Source: Halomonadaceae bacterium T82-2 (GTDB lineage Bacteria; Pseudomonadota; Gammaproteobacteria; Pseudomonadales; Halomonadaceae). From it: 64,000 nt of DNA. The stretch is taken from positions 1 through 64,000 of the forward strand of contig LSBP01000007.1 in the NCBI GenBank assembly GCA_001577635.1, given 5' to 3'. Within the stretch, counting starts at the first letter, position 1. Each line of letters starts with the position of its first letter. The translations under genes and the position numbers were made by a program. Under the pieces are notes generated by a model that worked only from the letters and a program-made list of their open reading frames with translations, made no database searches and was not told the DNA's origin. Shown piece after piece: positions 44,448 through 53,036 of the stretch.

Positions 44448-45224
44448 GTGAGCGCCGAAGACCGCATTTTCGACGGCCTGGCCGACAAGTTCGCCGACAG
44501 CCTTTACGGCAAGCCGCGGGGAGCGTTGCGCCTGGCGCTGCTGGATGCACTGTTGCCGCGTACCCTGCACCTGGCGGGCCAGCCGGCGCTGGATGTCGGC
44601 GGCGGGCTAGGGCAGATGAGTGTCTGGCTGGCCGAGCGTGGCCATCCGGTGACGCTGGCCGAACCCTCGGCGGAGATGCTAGCGCGGGCCCGTGAGTCGC
44701 TGGGATGCCGGCGGGCCACGCTGCTGCAGGCGCCGCTTCAGGCGCTCCCGGAGCGGGCGCCGGGGCCCTGGCCGCTGATCGTCTGTCATGCGGTGCTCGA
44801 GTGGCTGGCCGAGCCGCGCGAGGCGATCCGCATTCTGGCCGATCTGCTGGCACCGGGCGGTCAATTGTCGCTGATGGTCTTCAACCGTGATGCCCTGCGC
44901 TTTTCCAACATCATCAAGGGCAACCTGACCAAGGCGCTGGATGACCGGCTGGCGGGCACCGGCAAGCGCCGGCGGCTGACGCCGATCTCGCCGCTGACCC
45001 ACACCGAGGTGGTCGCGTGGCTGGCCGAGGCCGGGCTGGTCGTCGAGCATGTCGCCGGGATCCGTGTCTTCCATGACTACCTGCGCGAACGCGAGCCCGA
45101 CGCGACGACTCTGGCACAGCTCCTGGAACTCGAGCATCGCTACTGCGATGTGGAGCCGCACTGGCGGCTCGGCCGTTATCTTCTCTACAGCGTGACAAAG
45201 CCGGGCGGCAGCACGGGCGAGTGA
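44448..45224 (+). CDS. cmoM: tRNA 5-carboxymethoxyuridine methyltransferase CmoM
   Basis: SAM-dependent enzyme that converts cmo5U34 to its methyl ester mcmo5U34 in certain tRNAs. 258 residues from GTG 44448 (GGGGGAAGG upstream), which starts where the family does (MSAEDRIFDGLADKFADSLY). Motif I is LDVGGGLGQMSVWLAERGH; HAVLEWLAEPREAI and GIRVFHDYLRE match E. coli CmoM (old name SmtA). cmoA and cmoB lie 11 kb away in this window. Flanked by two paralogous GGDEF-EAL genes on the opposite strand. Confidence 0.9.
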   Translation: MSAEDRIFDGLADKFADSLYGKPRGALRLALLDALLPRTLHLAGQPALDVGGGLGQMSVWLAERGHPVTLAEPSAEMLARARESLGCRRATLLQAPLQALPERAPGPWPLIVCHAVLEWLAEPREAIRILADLLAPGGQLSLMVFNRDALRFSNIIKGNLTKALDDRLAGTGKRRRLTPISPLTHTEVVAWLAEAGLVVEHVAGIRVFHDYLREREPDATTLAQLLELEHRYCDVEPHWRLGRYLLYSVTKPGGSTGE

Positions 45225-45238
45225 GGGAGTTCGCGCGG

Positions 45239-46999
45239 CTATCGCCAGACCAGCGGATAGTCGGGCCGGGCCCCCGGCGTCAGGTAGTGCTCGAGCAGCG
45301 CTTCCTCGGTCATGGGGCGCCCCATGAAGAAGCCCTGGGCCAGGTCGCAGCCCAGCTCGCGCAGCAGCCGGAGCTGGCCCGCAGTCTCGACGCCCTCGAC
45401 GACGACCTGACGCTGCATGGCCTGGGCCATCAGGGTCACGCCGCGCACGAATTCCCGCTGATCGCGGCGATTCTCCAGGCTCTTGATCATGCTGCGATCG
45501 ATCTTCAGCGTGTCGATGGGCAGTTCGGACGCATACGTCACCGAGGACACGCCGGTCCCGAAGTCATCCAGCGCCACGCTGGCGCCCAGCAGACGCGCTT
45601 CATGCAGCTGGTTGGCGGTCAGGTCAAGATCGTGGAACTGGCTGGTCTCGTGAATTTCGATGGCGATGAAGGGGGAGGCGAGCCCCAGTTCGTCGCGTAC
45701 TTCGCCCAGCGTTTGCAGGAAATCACCGCCCTCGATCTGCTCCTGGGTCAGGTTGATGCCGATGACGGCCTGGACGTGGCATCTCTGCAGCCGCCGGGCG
45801 AGCCTGCCGGCACTGCGTACCAGCCATTGGGCAAAGGGATGGCACAGCGAGGAACAGGTCAGGGTATCGATGAAGTGAGGCGGCCCGAGAACCCCCTGTT
45901 CGGGATGATGCCAGCGTGCCAGCCCCTCGAAGCCGACCGTCTTCAGGTCGGCGAGCCGGATGATGGGCTGGTAGTGCAGTCGAATTTCGCCGTTTTCGAA
46001 GGCATGGCGTAGGCGCAAAAAGGTTTCGCTGGAGCGCGTGACATGGCGGTCATGGGCGGTGGCGATGCGGTTCTTGCCCTGCTGCTTGGCATCGTACATG
46101 GCGGCGTCCGCTGTATCGATCAGCGTCTCGGCGGTCGTTTCGGGGTCAACCGTGACGACGATGCCGATCGAGGCCGATACCTGCACGCGTTGTCCGTTGC
46201 TCAGCTGATGGGGGCGCATGATCTCCTTGAGCATCCGCGCGGCGATGGATTCGGCCATCTCGAGGGAGGCGACGCCGGACAGGGCCACCATGAACTCGTC
46301 GCCGCCGAAGCGGGCCACCAGGTCGGTGGTGCGCATCATGTGCTTGAGCCGGTGGCTGATCTCCACCAGCAGCTCGTCGCCGGCCGCGTGACCGTGGCGG
46401 TCGTTGATCGGCTTGAAGTCATCGAGGTCCGTGAAGAGCACCGCCAGGCCGGTCTCCGTGTAGCGCAGGCCGTCGAGCAGGTTGTTCAGGGCGTTGGTGA
46501 AGTGCTCGCGGTTGAAAAGCCGGGTCAGTGGATCATGGATGGCCAGGCGCTCGAGGCGCGCCTGACTGAGCCGGCTCTGCGTCACGTCCCGAAAGAGGCT
46601 GAAGTAATGGCTGAGCCTGCCCGAACGGGTATAGAGCGCGCTGATGGTGGTCTGGGCGATGAAGTGGGTGCCGTCCCGGCGACGGTTCTTGATGTTGCCG
46701 CTCCAGAACCCCTGCTCGGCGACATCGAAGAAGACGTTCTGGTAAAACAGCGAGGCGTGCTTTCCCGAGGAGAGAATGTGAGGTTTCCTGCCCAGCACAT
46801 CTTCGCGCGTATAGCCGGTAATCCGCGTGAAGGCCGGATTGGTGTCGATGATGACCTTGCGGGCATCCGTGATCAGGATACCCTCCTGGCAATGCTCGAA
46901 TATCGCCCGCATCAACCAGGGACGAAGGGCATCGTCTTCGGGATGGCCGGGGAAGCATGTGTTTTCGAGAGGCTCCGGGCCTGGGTCGGTCACGTTCAC
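45239..46999 (-). CDS. PAS-GGDEF-EAL c-di-GMP signalling protein (short paralogue)
   Basis: 586 residues, cytoplasmic, with a single PAS domain (about 30-140, ITDARKVIIDTNPAFTRITG), then GGDEF (about 150-315) and EAL (about 325-580). The cyclase motif is intact (RFGGDEF, inhibitory site RTTD). The EAL signature is EGLARW rather than EALARW, but Asn (GINLTQ), Glu (EIHETSQF), DDFGTG, LKID, VEGVE and AQGF are kept, so phosphodiesterase activity remains likely. It lacks the first PAS domain of the paralogue at 42222-44333. Convergent with cmoM, 14 bases apart. Confidence 0.92.
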   Translation of the reverse strand: MNVTDPGPEPLENTCFPGHPEDDALRPWLMRAIFEHCQEGILITDARKVIIDTNPAFTRITGYTREDVLGRKPHILSSGKHASLFYQNVFFDVAEQGFWSGNIKNRRRDGTHFIAQTTISALYTRSGRLSHYFSLFRDVTQSRLSQARLERLAIHDPLTRLFNREHFTNALNNLLDGLRYTETGLAVLFTDLDDFKPINDRHGHAAGDELLVEISHRLKHMMRTTDLVARFGGDEFMVALSGVASLEMAESIAARMLKEIMRPHQLSNGQRVQVSASIGIVVTVDPETTAETLIDTADAAMYDAKQQGKNRIATAHDRHVTRSSETFLRLRHAFENGEIRLHYQPIIRLADLKTVGFEGLARWHHPEQGVLGPPHFIDTLTCSSLCHPFAQWLVRSAGRLARRLQRCHVQAVIGINLTQEQIEGGDFLQTLGEVRDELGLASPFIAIEIHETSQFHDLDLTANQLHEARLLGASVALDDFGTGVSSVTYASELPIDTLKIDRSMIKSLENRRDQREFVRGVTLMAQAMQRQVVVEGVETAGQLRLLRELGCDLAQGFFMGRPMTEEALLEHYLTPGARPDYPLVWR

Positions 47000-47170
47000 G
47001 GTTCCTTGCGATAGAATCCGGGCCGTTCGCTGGCCGGTTTGTTGTCATGGGCGCCGGCTCTTCGTCGCCATGCTGTTGTTTGCGAGATATTTCACCACGT
47101 TACTCGGCGTTTCAATACTTGAGTCTGATTCAGATCATGGAGGAAGCATGAATTTCCCTGGAGCCATGCC

Positions 47171-48166
47171 ATGAGTCCCGTCACCCCGACATGCCAGCTG
47201 CTGGATCGCCAGGCCCTCGACTATCGCGGCTGGCTATGGGTCGCGCCACCGGATGACCCCTGGCTGGGCGACGCCGGCGGCACGGTATGGAGTACCGATG
47301 CCGCGATCGCCGCGACCTGGCGGGCGCGCGGGGTGACGGTGCATGACGACCTGAATGCCGATCCGGGCGTGCCGCCGGGGGCGGTGCTGTTCTGGCCCAA
47401 GGCCCATGCGCTGGGGGAGTGGTGGTTGCTGGCGCTGTGCCGTGCGCTGCCGGCCGGCACGCCGCTGCAGGTGGTGGGCGAGAACCAGGGCGGCATCCGG
47501 CGGGTACTGAAGGTGCTGGCGGCGCTGGGGCTGGGCTGTCGCAAGCGCGACAGTGCACGGCGCTGCACCCTCTTCGAAACCCGGGTGGGGGCGGTGCCGC
47601 TCGACCCCGACGCTGTCTGGACGCAGTTCGAGGCGGCCGGCCTGACCCTTGCGAGTCATCCCGGGGTGTTCGGCCACGGCAAGCTGGATGACGGCACTCG
47701 CCTGCTGCTCGACCACCTGCCCGCCGGGCTGGGGCAGGACGGCGAGCGGCTGCTCGACGTGGGCTGCGGCGACGGCGTGATTGCAGCGTATCTGGCCCGC
47801 CGGGGCGGGGCGGTCACCGCGCTCGACGTCAACGCCTTCGCCGTCGAGGCCACACGACGCACCTTGTCGGCCAATGACCTGGACGGGCGGGTGCTGGCCA
47901 GCGATGTCTACACGGCACTCGGCGAGCAGGAGCGCTTCGCCGCGATCGTCAGCAACCCCCCGTTTCATCAGGAGCGGCGCATCGACTACGGGCCGACTGC
48001 CCGGCTGATCGAGCAGGCGCCACGCCATCTCGAGCCGGGCGGCAGTTTGTGGCTGGTGGCCAACGCCTTCCTGCCCTATGCGGATCGGCTCGAAGCCGCC
48101 TTCGGTGGCTTCAGTATCATCACCGACGACGGGCGCTTTCGGGTCTACCGCGCCGTGCGGCGCTGA
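47171..48166 (+). CDS. rsmC: 16S rRNA (guanine1207-N2)-methyltransferase RsmC
   Basis: 331 residues in two methyltransferase-like domains. The N-terminal domain is degenerate; the C-terminal one has motif I LLDVGCGDGVIAAYLARRGG near residue 196 and the catalytic motif SNPPFHQERRIDYG, characteristic of guanine-N2 methyltransferases. FWPKAHALGEWWL and GENQGGIRRVLK are RsmC features. Methylates G1207 in the 30S subunit. Convergent with greB. Confidence 0.93.
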   Translation: MSPVTPTCQLLDRQALDYRGWLWVAPPDDPWLGDAGGTVWSTDAAIAATWRARGVTVHDDLNADPGVPPGAVLFWPKAHALGEWWLLALCRALPAGTPLQVVGENQGGIRRVLKVLAALGLGCRKRDSARRCTLFETRVGAVPLDPDAVWTQFEAAGLTLASHPGVFGHGKLDDGTRLLLDHLPAGLGQDGERLLDVGCGDGVIAAYLARRGGAVTALDVNAFAVEATRRTLSANDLDGRVLASDVYTALGEQERFAAIVSNPPFHQERRIDYGPTARLIEQAPRHLEPGGSLWLVANAFLPYADRLEAAFGGFSIITDDGRFRVYRAVRR

Positions 48167-48188
48167 GTCGCCGAGTCAGGGTGATACC

Positions 48189-48713
48189 TCAGCGCGACGG
48201 GTCGCGATAGTCGATGGCAGTGATGATATAGGTGGTCTCGCCGCCGGGGGCGGCCACTGTCACCTCGTCGTCGAGCGCCTTGCCCAGCAGGGCGCGGGCC
48301 AGCGGCGCATCGACGCTGATCCAGTGCTTGCCGGTGTCGGTCTCGTCGTGGCCGACGAGGCGGATGGCCATCTCTTCGCCGTCCTCGTCCTCGAGGGTGA
48401 CGAAGGCGCCGAAGTAGACGCGCCCGGTATCGGCCGGCAGACGGTCGACCACCTGCAGCTCGTCGAGCCGCTTGCCCAGGTAGCGAATGCGCGCGATGAC
48501 CCGGTTGAGCTCCTTCTTGTTGTAGGTGTAGTCGGCGTTTTCGCTGCGATCGCCCAGCGCGGCGGCCTCGCCGACCTTGGTCGACAGCTCGGGACGGCGT
48601 ACCCGCGAGAGATGCTCGTGAATACCCTTGAGCCGGGCGAACCCCTCGGGGGTGATGAGGTTGCTCTTCTTCTCCTGGCGCGGGTCCTTGGCCGGATCCC
48701 GCCAGCGCGTCAT
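48189..48713 (-). CDS. greB: Transcription elongation factor GreB
   Basis: Stimulates transcript cleavage by backtracked RNA polymerase. The N-terminal coiled coil has the acidic tip in AAALGDRSENADYTYNKKEL; the C-terminal FKBP-like domain covers about 95-174. The start at 48713 (MTRWRDPAKD) has AAAGG 7 bases upstream, better than ATG 48728. At 174 residues it is slightly longer than E. coli GreB. The KKSNLITPEGFARLKGIHEH block and the N-terminal basic residues favour GreB over GreA. Confidence 0.92.
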   Translation of the reverse strand: MTRWRDPAKDPRQEKKSNLITPEGFARLKGIHEHLSRVRRPELSTKVGEAAALGDRSENADYTYNKKELNRVIARIRYLGKRLDELQVVDRLPADTGRVYFGAFVTLEDEDGEEMAIRLVGHDETDTGKHWISVDAPLARALLGKALDDEVTVAAPGGETTYIITAIDYRDPSR

Positions 48714-48896
48714 GTTGCGACCTTTCATGGCGGCACTCTCTATGGGGACAACGGTGGCGATGGTGACAACCTGAGTACCCTACGCAACCGCGTGCGAGCG
48801 GCCAAGCACTTGTGACATGCGAGCGAGGCTGTCTGGCGAATCATTCAAACGTTCGTTACATTGCAGGGGTCATCCATTCACTGTCGGGAGCCGTTC

Positions 48897-49532
48897 ATGC
48901 GACTGTCCTTTCCATGGCGCACTCTGTCGGGTGCCTTCGTATTGCTGCTGGCCCTGCCGGCCATGGCCGGGGAGGCTTCGGTATTTCCCCTGATGCATCG
49001 CTGGGCGCACATCAACTATCGTATGCACGGCGAGGCCCAGGAGACGGCTTTCGCCGCTCTGGCCGATGACGCTGCCGGCCTGGCCGAGACGCATCCACGC
49101 AACGCCGAGGTGCTGACCTGGCAGGGTATCATCCTCGCCTCCGAGGCCGGCGCGAGGGGAGGGTTGGGAGCGCTCGATCTGGCCAAGCAGGCTCGGGATG
49201 TGCTCGAGCGCGCGATCGACATCGATCCGCAGGGCGATAATGGGTCGGCCTATGTGACGCTGGGCACGCTCTATGCCCGGGTGCCGGGGTGGCCGATCAG
49301 CTTCGGCGACGACGAGCGGGCGGAGCGCCTGTTGAAGAAAGCCGTCGCCATCCGCCCCGAGGGCATCGATACGCGCTATTTCTATGCCGCCTTTCTGCAT
49401 GGTCAGGGGCGCGATCCGGCGGCTCTCGACCAGGCGCTCAAGGCGCAGCAGGCGCCGGACCGGCCGGGGCGCGAGGCATCCGACAAGGGGCTGCGCGAGG
49501 CGATCGGGCGTCTCGTCGCCGAACTGCGCTGA
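48897..49532 (+). CDS. Exported helical-repeat (TPR-like) protein
   Basis: 211 residues. Start at 48897 (GGGAG upstream) gives a Sec signal peptide MRLSFPWRTLSGAFVLLLAL with cleavage near AMA-GE. The mature part is all-helical with TPR-like units: AEVLTWQGIILASEAGARGG, ARDVLERAIDIDPQGDNGSA, and ERLLKKAVAIRPEGIDTRYF. Likely a periplasmic scaffold. No cysteines suggest a lipobox. Family not identified; function unknown. Confidence 0.72.
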   Translation: MRLSFPWRTLSGAFVLLLALPAMAGEASVFPLMHRWAHINYRMHGEAQETAFAALADDAAGLAETHPRNAEVLTWQGIILASEAGARGGLGALDLAKQARDVLERAIDIDPQGDNGSAYVTLGTLYARVPGWPISFGDDERAERLLKKAVAIRPEGIDTRYFYAAFLHGQGRDPAALDQALKAQQAPDRPGREASDKGLREAIGRLVAELR

Positions 49533-49631
49533 TCCGGACGCTGCCGGAGCGGCTTGGCAAGGGCGGGGCGGCCCGGGATAATGAGGCGCATTGTGCCTGA
49601 ACGGGGCGCCCAGCCGGCCAGCGGAGGAATC

Positions 49632-50261
49632 ATGACCGACGAGATCGAAGCAGGGCGCGCGCAATTCGGCAGCGAGGATGTCGAGCGCGTGGCGACCGAG
49701 TCGCTGTACCAGGGGTTCTTCAGCCTGGAGCGACGCCGCCTGCGCCATCGTCTCTTCGAGGGCGGGTGGAGCGACGTCGTGACCCGCGAGGTGCACGTGC
49801 GTCGCGATGCCGTGGGGGTGCTGCTCTACGATGTCGAGCGCGATCACGTGGTGCTGGTGGAGCAGGTGCGTGCCGGGGCCCTGAACGACCCGGTCAGCCC
49901 GTGGAAGTTGGAGCCCGTCGCCGGGCTGGTCGAGCCGGGCGAGAGTCCGGCCGAGGTCGCCCGGCGCGAGGCCGTGGAGGAGGCGGGCTGCGCGATCGAC
50001 GAGCTGATCGAGCTGTATCGCTACTACCCGAGCCCCGGGGCCTGCGATGAGCAGGTCACGCTGTACTGCGGCCTGGTCGACAGCCAGGGCATAGGCGGCG
50101 TGCACGGCCTGGCCGAGGAGCACGAGGACATTCTGGTGCATGTGCTACCCTTTGCCCGCGCCTGGGAACTGCTGCAGACGGGGCGACTCGACAATGCCAT
50201 GTGCCTGATCGCCTTTCTCTGGCTGTCCCGTGAACGCGCCTCACTGCGAGCAAGGAGGTAA
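49632..50261 (+). CDS. nudF: ADP-ribose pyrophosphatase NudF
   Basis: Nudix enzyme that splits ADP-ribose into AMP and ribose-5-phosphate. Start 49632 has GGAGG upstream; 209 residues. The Nudix box GLVEPGESPAEVARREAVEE then AGC is intact near residue 97, and the downstream YYPSPGACDEQVTLY region marks the ADP-ribose pyrophosphatase subgroup. First gene of nudF-yqiB-cpdA. Confidence 0.93.
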   Translation: MTDEIEAGRAQFGSEDVERVATESLYQGFFSLERRRLRHRLFEGGWSDVVTREVHVRRDAVGVLLYDVERDHVVLVEQVRAGALNDPVSPWKLEPVAGLVEPGESPAEVARREAVEEAGCAIDELIELYRYYPSPGACDEQVTLYCGLVDSQGIGGVHGLAEEHEDILVHVLPFARAWELLQTGRLDNAMCLIAFLWLSRERASLRARR

Positions 50262-50264
50262 CCC

Positions 50265-50711
50265 GTGGCCAGGACCGCTTATGTCACCGACCTCAAGTCA
50301 CTCCAGGCCGAGTGTTCGGCCAACTATCTGCGGCTGACGCGGCTGGTCGACGATCTGGAGGCCGGGGCGGTGCGCGAGGTGCCGCTGGCCGGTCACGCCG
50401 GGCGCTTCGGCACGCTGTGGCTCGAGGTGGCCGAGTGTGCCCCGTACACCACCATTCTGCGGGTCGCCCAGACCGGTGTGCTCGACGGCATCATCGACTC
50501 GCCGCGCATGACCGTGCATCTCTACCATGATGTGCGCATGGCCGAGGTCACCGACTTCCAGCGCCAGCGCCATTTCCACGGCCGCTACCGTTATCCCAAT
50601 CCGCGCATGCACCAGCCCGACGAGAAACTTCAGCTCAACCGCTTCCTCGGCGAGTGGCTGGAACACGGCCTGGCCCACGGCCATGCCGCCGATCTGACTC
50701 CGCTGCGCTGA
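50265..50711 (+). CDS. yqiB: DUF1249 protein YqiB
   Basis: 148-residue cytoplasmic protein of the DUF1249 family, function not established. Conserved elements are ANYLRLTRLVDDLE near residue 20, DSPRMTVHLYHDVRMAEV and YPNPRMHQPDEKLQLNRFLG near the C terminus. GTG start 3 bases after nudF, with AGGAGGT overlapping the nudF stop. Always found between nudF and cpdA in enteric bacteria, as here. Confidence 0.9.
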   Translation: MARTAYVTDLKSLQAECSANYLRLTRLVDDLEAGAVREVPLAGHAGRFGTLWLEVAECAPYTTILRVAQTGVLDGIIDSPRMTVHLYHDVRMAEVTDFQRQRHFHGRYRYPNPRMHQPDEKLQLNRFLGEWLEHGLAHGHAADLTPLR

Positions 50712-50795
50712 GCCCCTTCTCCGTCTGCCGGCAAGCCGGCCGGTGGTTCCCTTCGGCACGCCGTGCCGCCCGTCCTTCCAGGAGTTGATTGTCCG

Positions 50796-51530
50796 ATGCG
50801 GCTGATCCAGGTCACCGATTGCCACTTGCACGCCGACCCCGAGGCCCGCTCGCGGGCGGGGGTGCCGTTCCGCCAGCTCGAGGCGGTGCTCGAGCGGGTG
50901 CGGGCGCTGCGTCCGGATGTGCTGCTGGTGACCGGCGACGTCAGCCAGGACGAGACGCCCGCCTCCTATGAACTGGCCGCGCGGGCCTTCGCCGGAGTGG
51001 ACTGCCCCTGGTTCTGGCTGGCCGGCAATCATGACCGGCCCCAGTACATGGCCGAGGCGCACGCACTGCTCGACGAGGTGGATCTGGGCGACTGGCGCCT
51101 GCTGCTGCTGGATTCGCGGGTCAGCGGTCAGGTGCACGGCGAGCTGGGGCAGACACAGCTGCAGGAGCTGGCCCTGCGACTCGAGATGGACGACCGGCCG
51201 ACGCTGCTGGCGCTGCACCATCCGCCGGTCGAACTGGGCTCAGCCTGGATGGATGCGATCGGCCTGCTGGATCGCGAGGCCTTCTGGCAGACCCTGGCGG
51301 CCTATGCCCAGGTGCGCGTGGTGCTGTTCGGCCACGCCCATCAGCCCTTCGCGGCGCGCCACGCCGGCACCGGTGGCGAGATCGCCATCTACGGCTGCCC
51401 GGCCACGGCGGATCAGTTCCTGCCCAGCTCGCCCACCTTTGCCGTCGACGAGGCGTCGCGCCCGGGATGCCGGGTGGTGGACCTGGAGGGCGAGGTAATG
51501 ACCACCTGGATCGAACGGGTGACGCCCTGA
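50796..51530 (+). CDS. cpdA: 3-prime,5-prime-cyclic-AMP phosphodiesterase CpdA
   Basis: Calcineurin-like metallophosphoesterase of 244 residues that hydrolyses cAMP and so tunes CRP activity. Metal ligands are visible in order: QVTDCHLH (Asp and His), VTGDVSQDE, WLAGNHD, LHHPPVE and FGHAHQP. ATG 50796 preceded by AGGAG at 11 bases. In E. coli it is followed by yqiA and parE; here those lie 7 kb further on, beyond cysDN, globin, cmoAB and pgi. Confidence 0.93.
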   Translation: MRLIQVTDCHLHADPEARSRAGVPFRQLEAVLERVRALRPDVLLVTGDVSQDETPASYELAARAFAGVDCPWFWLAGNHDRPQYMAEAHALLDEVDLGDWRLLLLDSRVSGQVHGELGQTQLQELALRLEMDDRPTLLALHHPPVELGSAWMDAIGLLDREAFWQTLAAYAQVRVVLFGHAHQPFAARHAGTGGEIAIYGCPATADQFLPSSPTFAVDEASRPGCRVVDLEGEVMTTWIERVTP

Positions 51531-51545
51531 GCGTTATTCCCTCAA

Positions 51546-51606
51546 GAAATTAAAGGATGTTTCTTAATTCTTGGACGTTATCCAAGGTCGCTCGGTAACG
51601 TACTCT
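51546..51606 (+). promoter_or_regulatory. AT-rich control region of cysD, possible CysB site
   Basis: An AT-rich block with partly palindromic arms (AAGAAATTAAAGG and TTTCTTAATTC) is followed by a dyad CTTGGA-n5-TCCAAG (51570-51586), then TACTCT as a possible -10 with a poor -35. This is what an activator-dependent cys promoter looks like. Assignment to CysB is inference. Confidence 0.4.
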
Positions 51607-51667
51607 CATCCTTGTTCCCCCCTGTCCGGGCGGGAATGCCACCGGTCATGAGAGGTTGCAAGCCGAG

Positions 51668-52579
51668 ATGCTTTCTCCCGAGCGACAGACCCACCTGAAG
51701 CAGCTCGAAGCCGAGTCGATCCATATCATCCGCGAGGTAGCCGCCGAGTTCCGCAACCCGGTGATGCTCTACTCCATCGGCAAGGACTCCTCGGTGATGC
51801 TGCACCTGGCGCGCAAGGCCTTCTATCCGGGCACGCCGCCGTTCCCGCTGATGCACGTCAACACCACCTGGAAGTTCCGCGAGATGATCGAGTTCCGCGA
51901 TCGCATGGCGGCCGAGGTGGGCATGGAGCTGATCGAGCACATCAACGAGGAGGGCCGTGCCGCGGGCATCAACCCCTTCGACCACGGCAGCGCCAAGTAC
52001 ACCGACATCATGAAGACCCAGTCGCTCAAAATGGCGCTGGACAAGTACGGCTTCGATGCCGCCTTCGGTGGGGCGCGTCGCGACGAGGAGGCGTCCCGCG
52101 CCAAGGAGCGAGTCTACTCGTTCCGCGACAAGTACCATCGCTGGGATCCCAAGAACCAGCGTCCCGAACTGTGGAACCTCTACAACGGCAAGGTCAACAA
52201 GGGCGAGTCGATCCGCGTCTTTCCGCTCTCCAACTGGACCGAGCTCGACATCTGGCAGTACATCTACCTCGAATCGATTCCCATCGTGCCGCTGTACTAC
52301 GCCGCACCGCGGCCGGTGGTCGAGCGCGACGGCATGCAGATCATGGTCGACGACGAACGGATGCCGCTGGAAGAGGGCGAGGTTCCCGAGGAGAAGTGGG
52401 TGCGTTTCCGCACCCTGGGCTGCTACCCGCTGACCGGCGCGGTGGAGTCACACGCCGCCACCCTGCCCGAGATCATCCAGGAGATGCTGCTCACCCGGAC
52501 CAGCGAGCGCTCCGGGCGGGCCATCGATCACGACCAGGCCGGCAGCATGGAGCGCAAGAAGCGCGAGGGGTACTTCTGA
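51668..52579 (+). CDS. cysD: Sulfate adenylyltransferase subunit 2
   Basis: Catalytic subunit of ATP sulfurylase; with the GTPase CysN it forms APS from sulfate and ATP. 303 residues from ATG 51668 (TTG 51656 is the alternative in the track). PP-loop [20 protein letters not shown] is near residue 32, with [20 protein letters not shown] and the C-terminal [15 protein letters not shown]. The usual HVDT motif reads HVNT here (Asp to Asn), as in [11 protein letters not shown]. The stop codon lies inside a strong hairpin, and a foreign-looking gene separates cysD from cysN. Confidence 0.95.
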   Translation: MLSPERQTHLKQLEAESIHIIREVAAEFRNPVMLYSIGKDSSVMLHLARKAFYPGTPPFPLMHVNTTWKFREMIEFRDRMAAEVGMELIEHINEEGRAAGINPFDHGSAKYTDIMKTQSLKMALDKYGFDAAFGGARRDEEASRAKERVYSFRDKYHRWDPKNQRPELWNLYNGKVNKGESIRVFPLSNWTELDIWQYIYLESIPIVPLYYAAPRPVVERDGMQIMVDDERMPLEEGEVPEEKWVRFRTLGCYPLTGAVESHAATLPEIIQEMLLTRTSERSGRAIDHDQAGSMERKKREGYF

Positions 52580-52596
52580 GGCGCGAAGCGCCTCAG
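52576..52596 (+). promoter_or_regulatory. Hairpin at the cysD stop codon
   Basis: CTGAGGCGC GAA GCGCCTCAG, a perfect 9-bp stem spanning the cysD stop. The sequence after it (AAAGACGG) has no T run, so it looks like an mRNA stabiliser or processing site more than a terminator. Confidence 0.5.
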
Positions 52597-52598
52597 AA

Positions 52599-53026
52599 AG
52601 ACGGAAGAGGGAAGTCGGAAGAGAGAAGGACGGATGGATTTTGAGCGACTGGATGTCTGGAAGCGTTCGGCCCGACTATCGGCCGAGTTATACCGTCATT
52701 TCGCCGACTCTCGAGACTTTGGTTTCAAAGACCAGATCACCCGTTCCGGCTTGTCCGTGCCCAGCAATATCGCCGAGGGCATGGTCAGGCCTACCGTCAA
52801 GGATCGAATCAAGTTTCTTCATATCGCCAAGGGTTCCTGTGCCGAACTCAGGACACAGGTCTACATCGGCATGGAGATCGGTTACATCGAGCGAGAGAAG
52901 GGGCATCACTGGGTGAACGAGACTAAGGAAATCGCCGCCATGCTGACCGGGCTGATTCATAAGCAGGCCGACTTCGACGCGGGCTGATGGGGTTTCTTCC
53001 TTCTTCGCTCTTCTCTCTTATTTCTA
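52599..53026. repeat. Purine/pyrimidine-rich inverted flanks around the inserted gene
   Basis: A GA-rich tract (about 52599-52630, GGAAGAGGGAAGTCGGAAGA) precedes the inserted gene and a CT-rich tract (about 52993-53024) follows it. AAGAGAGAAG (52619-52628) and CTTCTCTCTT (53010-53019) are exact reverse complements. The two tracts could pair in RNA into a long imperfect stem enclosing the whole insert, as in 23S rRNA intervening sequences. Confidence 0.6.
52634..52987 (+). CDS. Four-helix-bundle protein (23S rRNA IVP / S23 family)
   Basis: 117-residue helical protein. Family signature elements are FERLDVWKRSARLSAELYRH at the start, FKDQITRSGLSVPSNIAEGM in the middle, and a C-terminal AAMLTGLIHKQ. 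Relatives are encoded within intervening sequences of 23S rRNA genes and also as scattered chromosomal ORFs; their function is unsettled. It sits between cysD and cysN, genes normally adjacent, and is bracketed by complementary GA/CT tracts. It is less GC-rich than its neighbours. This looks like a small acquired element. Confidence 0.85.
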   Translation: MDFERLDVWKRSARLSAELYRHFADSRDFGFKDQITRSGLSVPSNIAEGMVRPTVKDRIKFLHIAKGSCAELRTQVYIGMEIGYIEREKGHHWVNETKEIAAMLTGLIHKQADFDAG

Positions 53027-53036
53027 GGGTTCCGTC

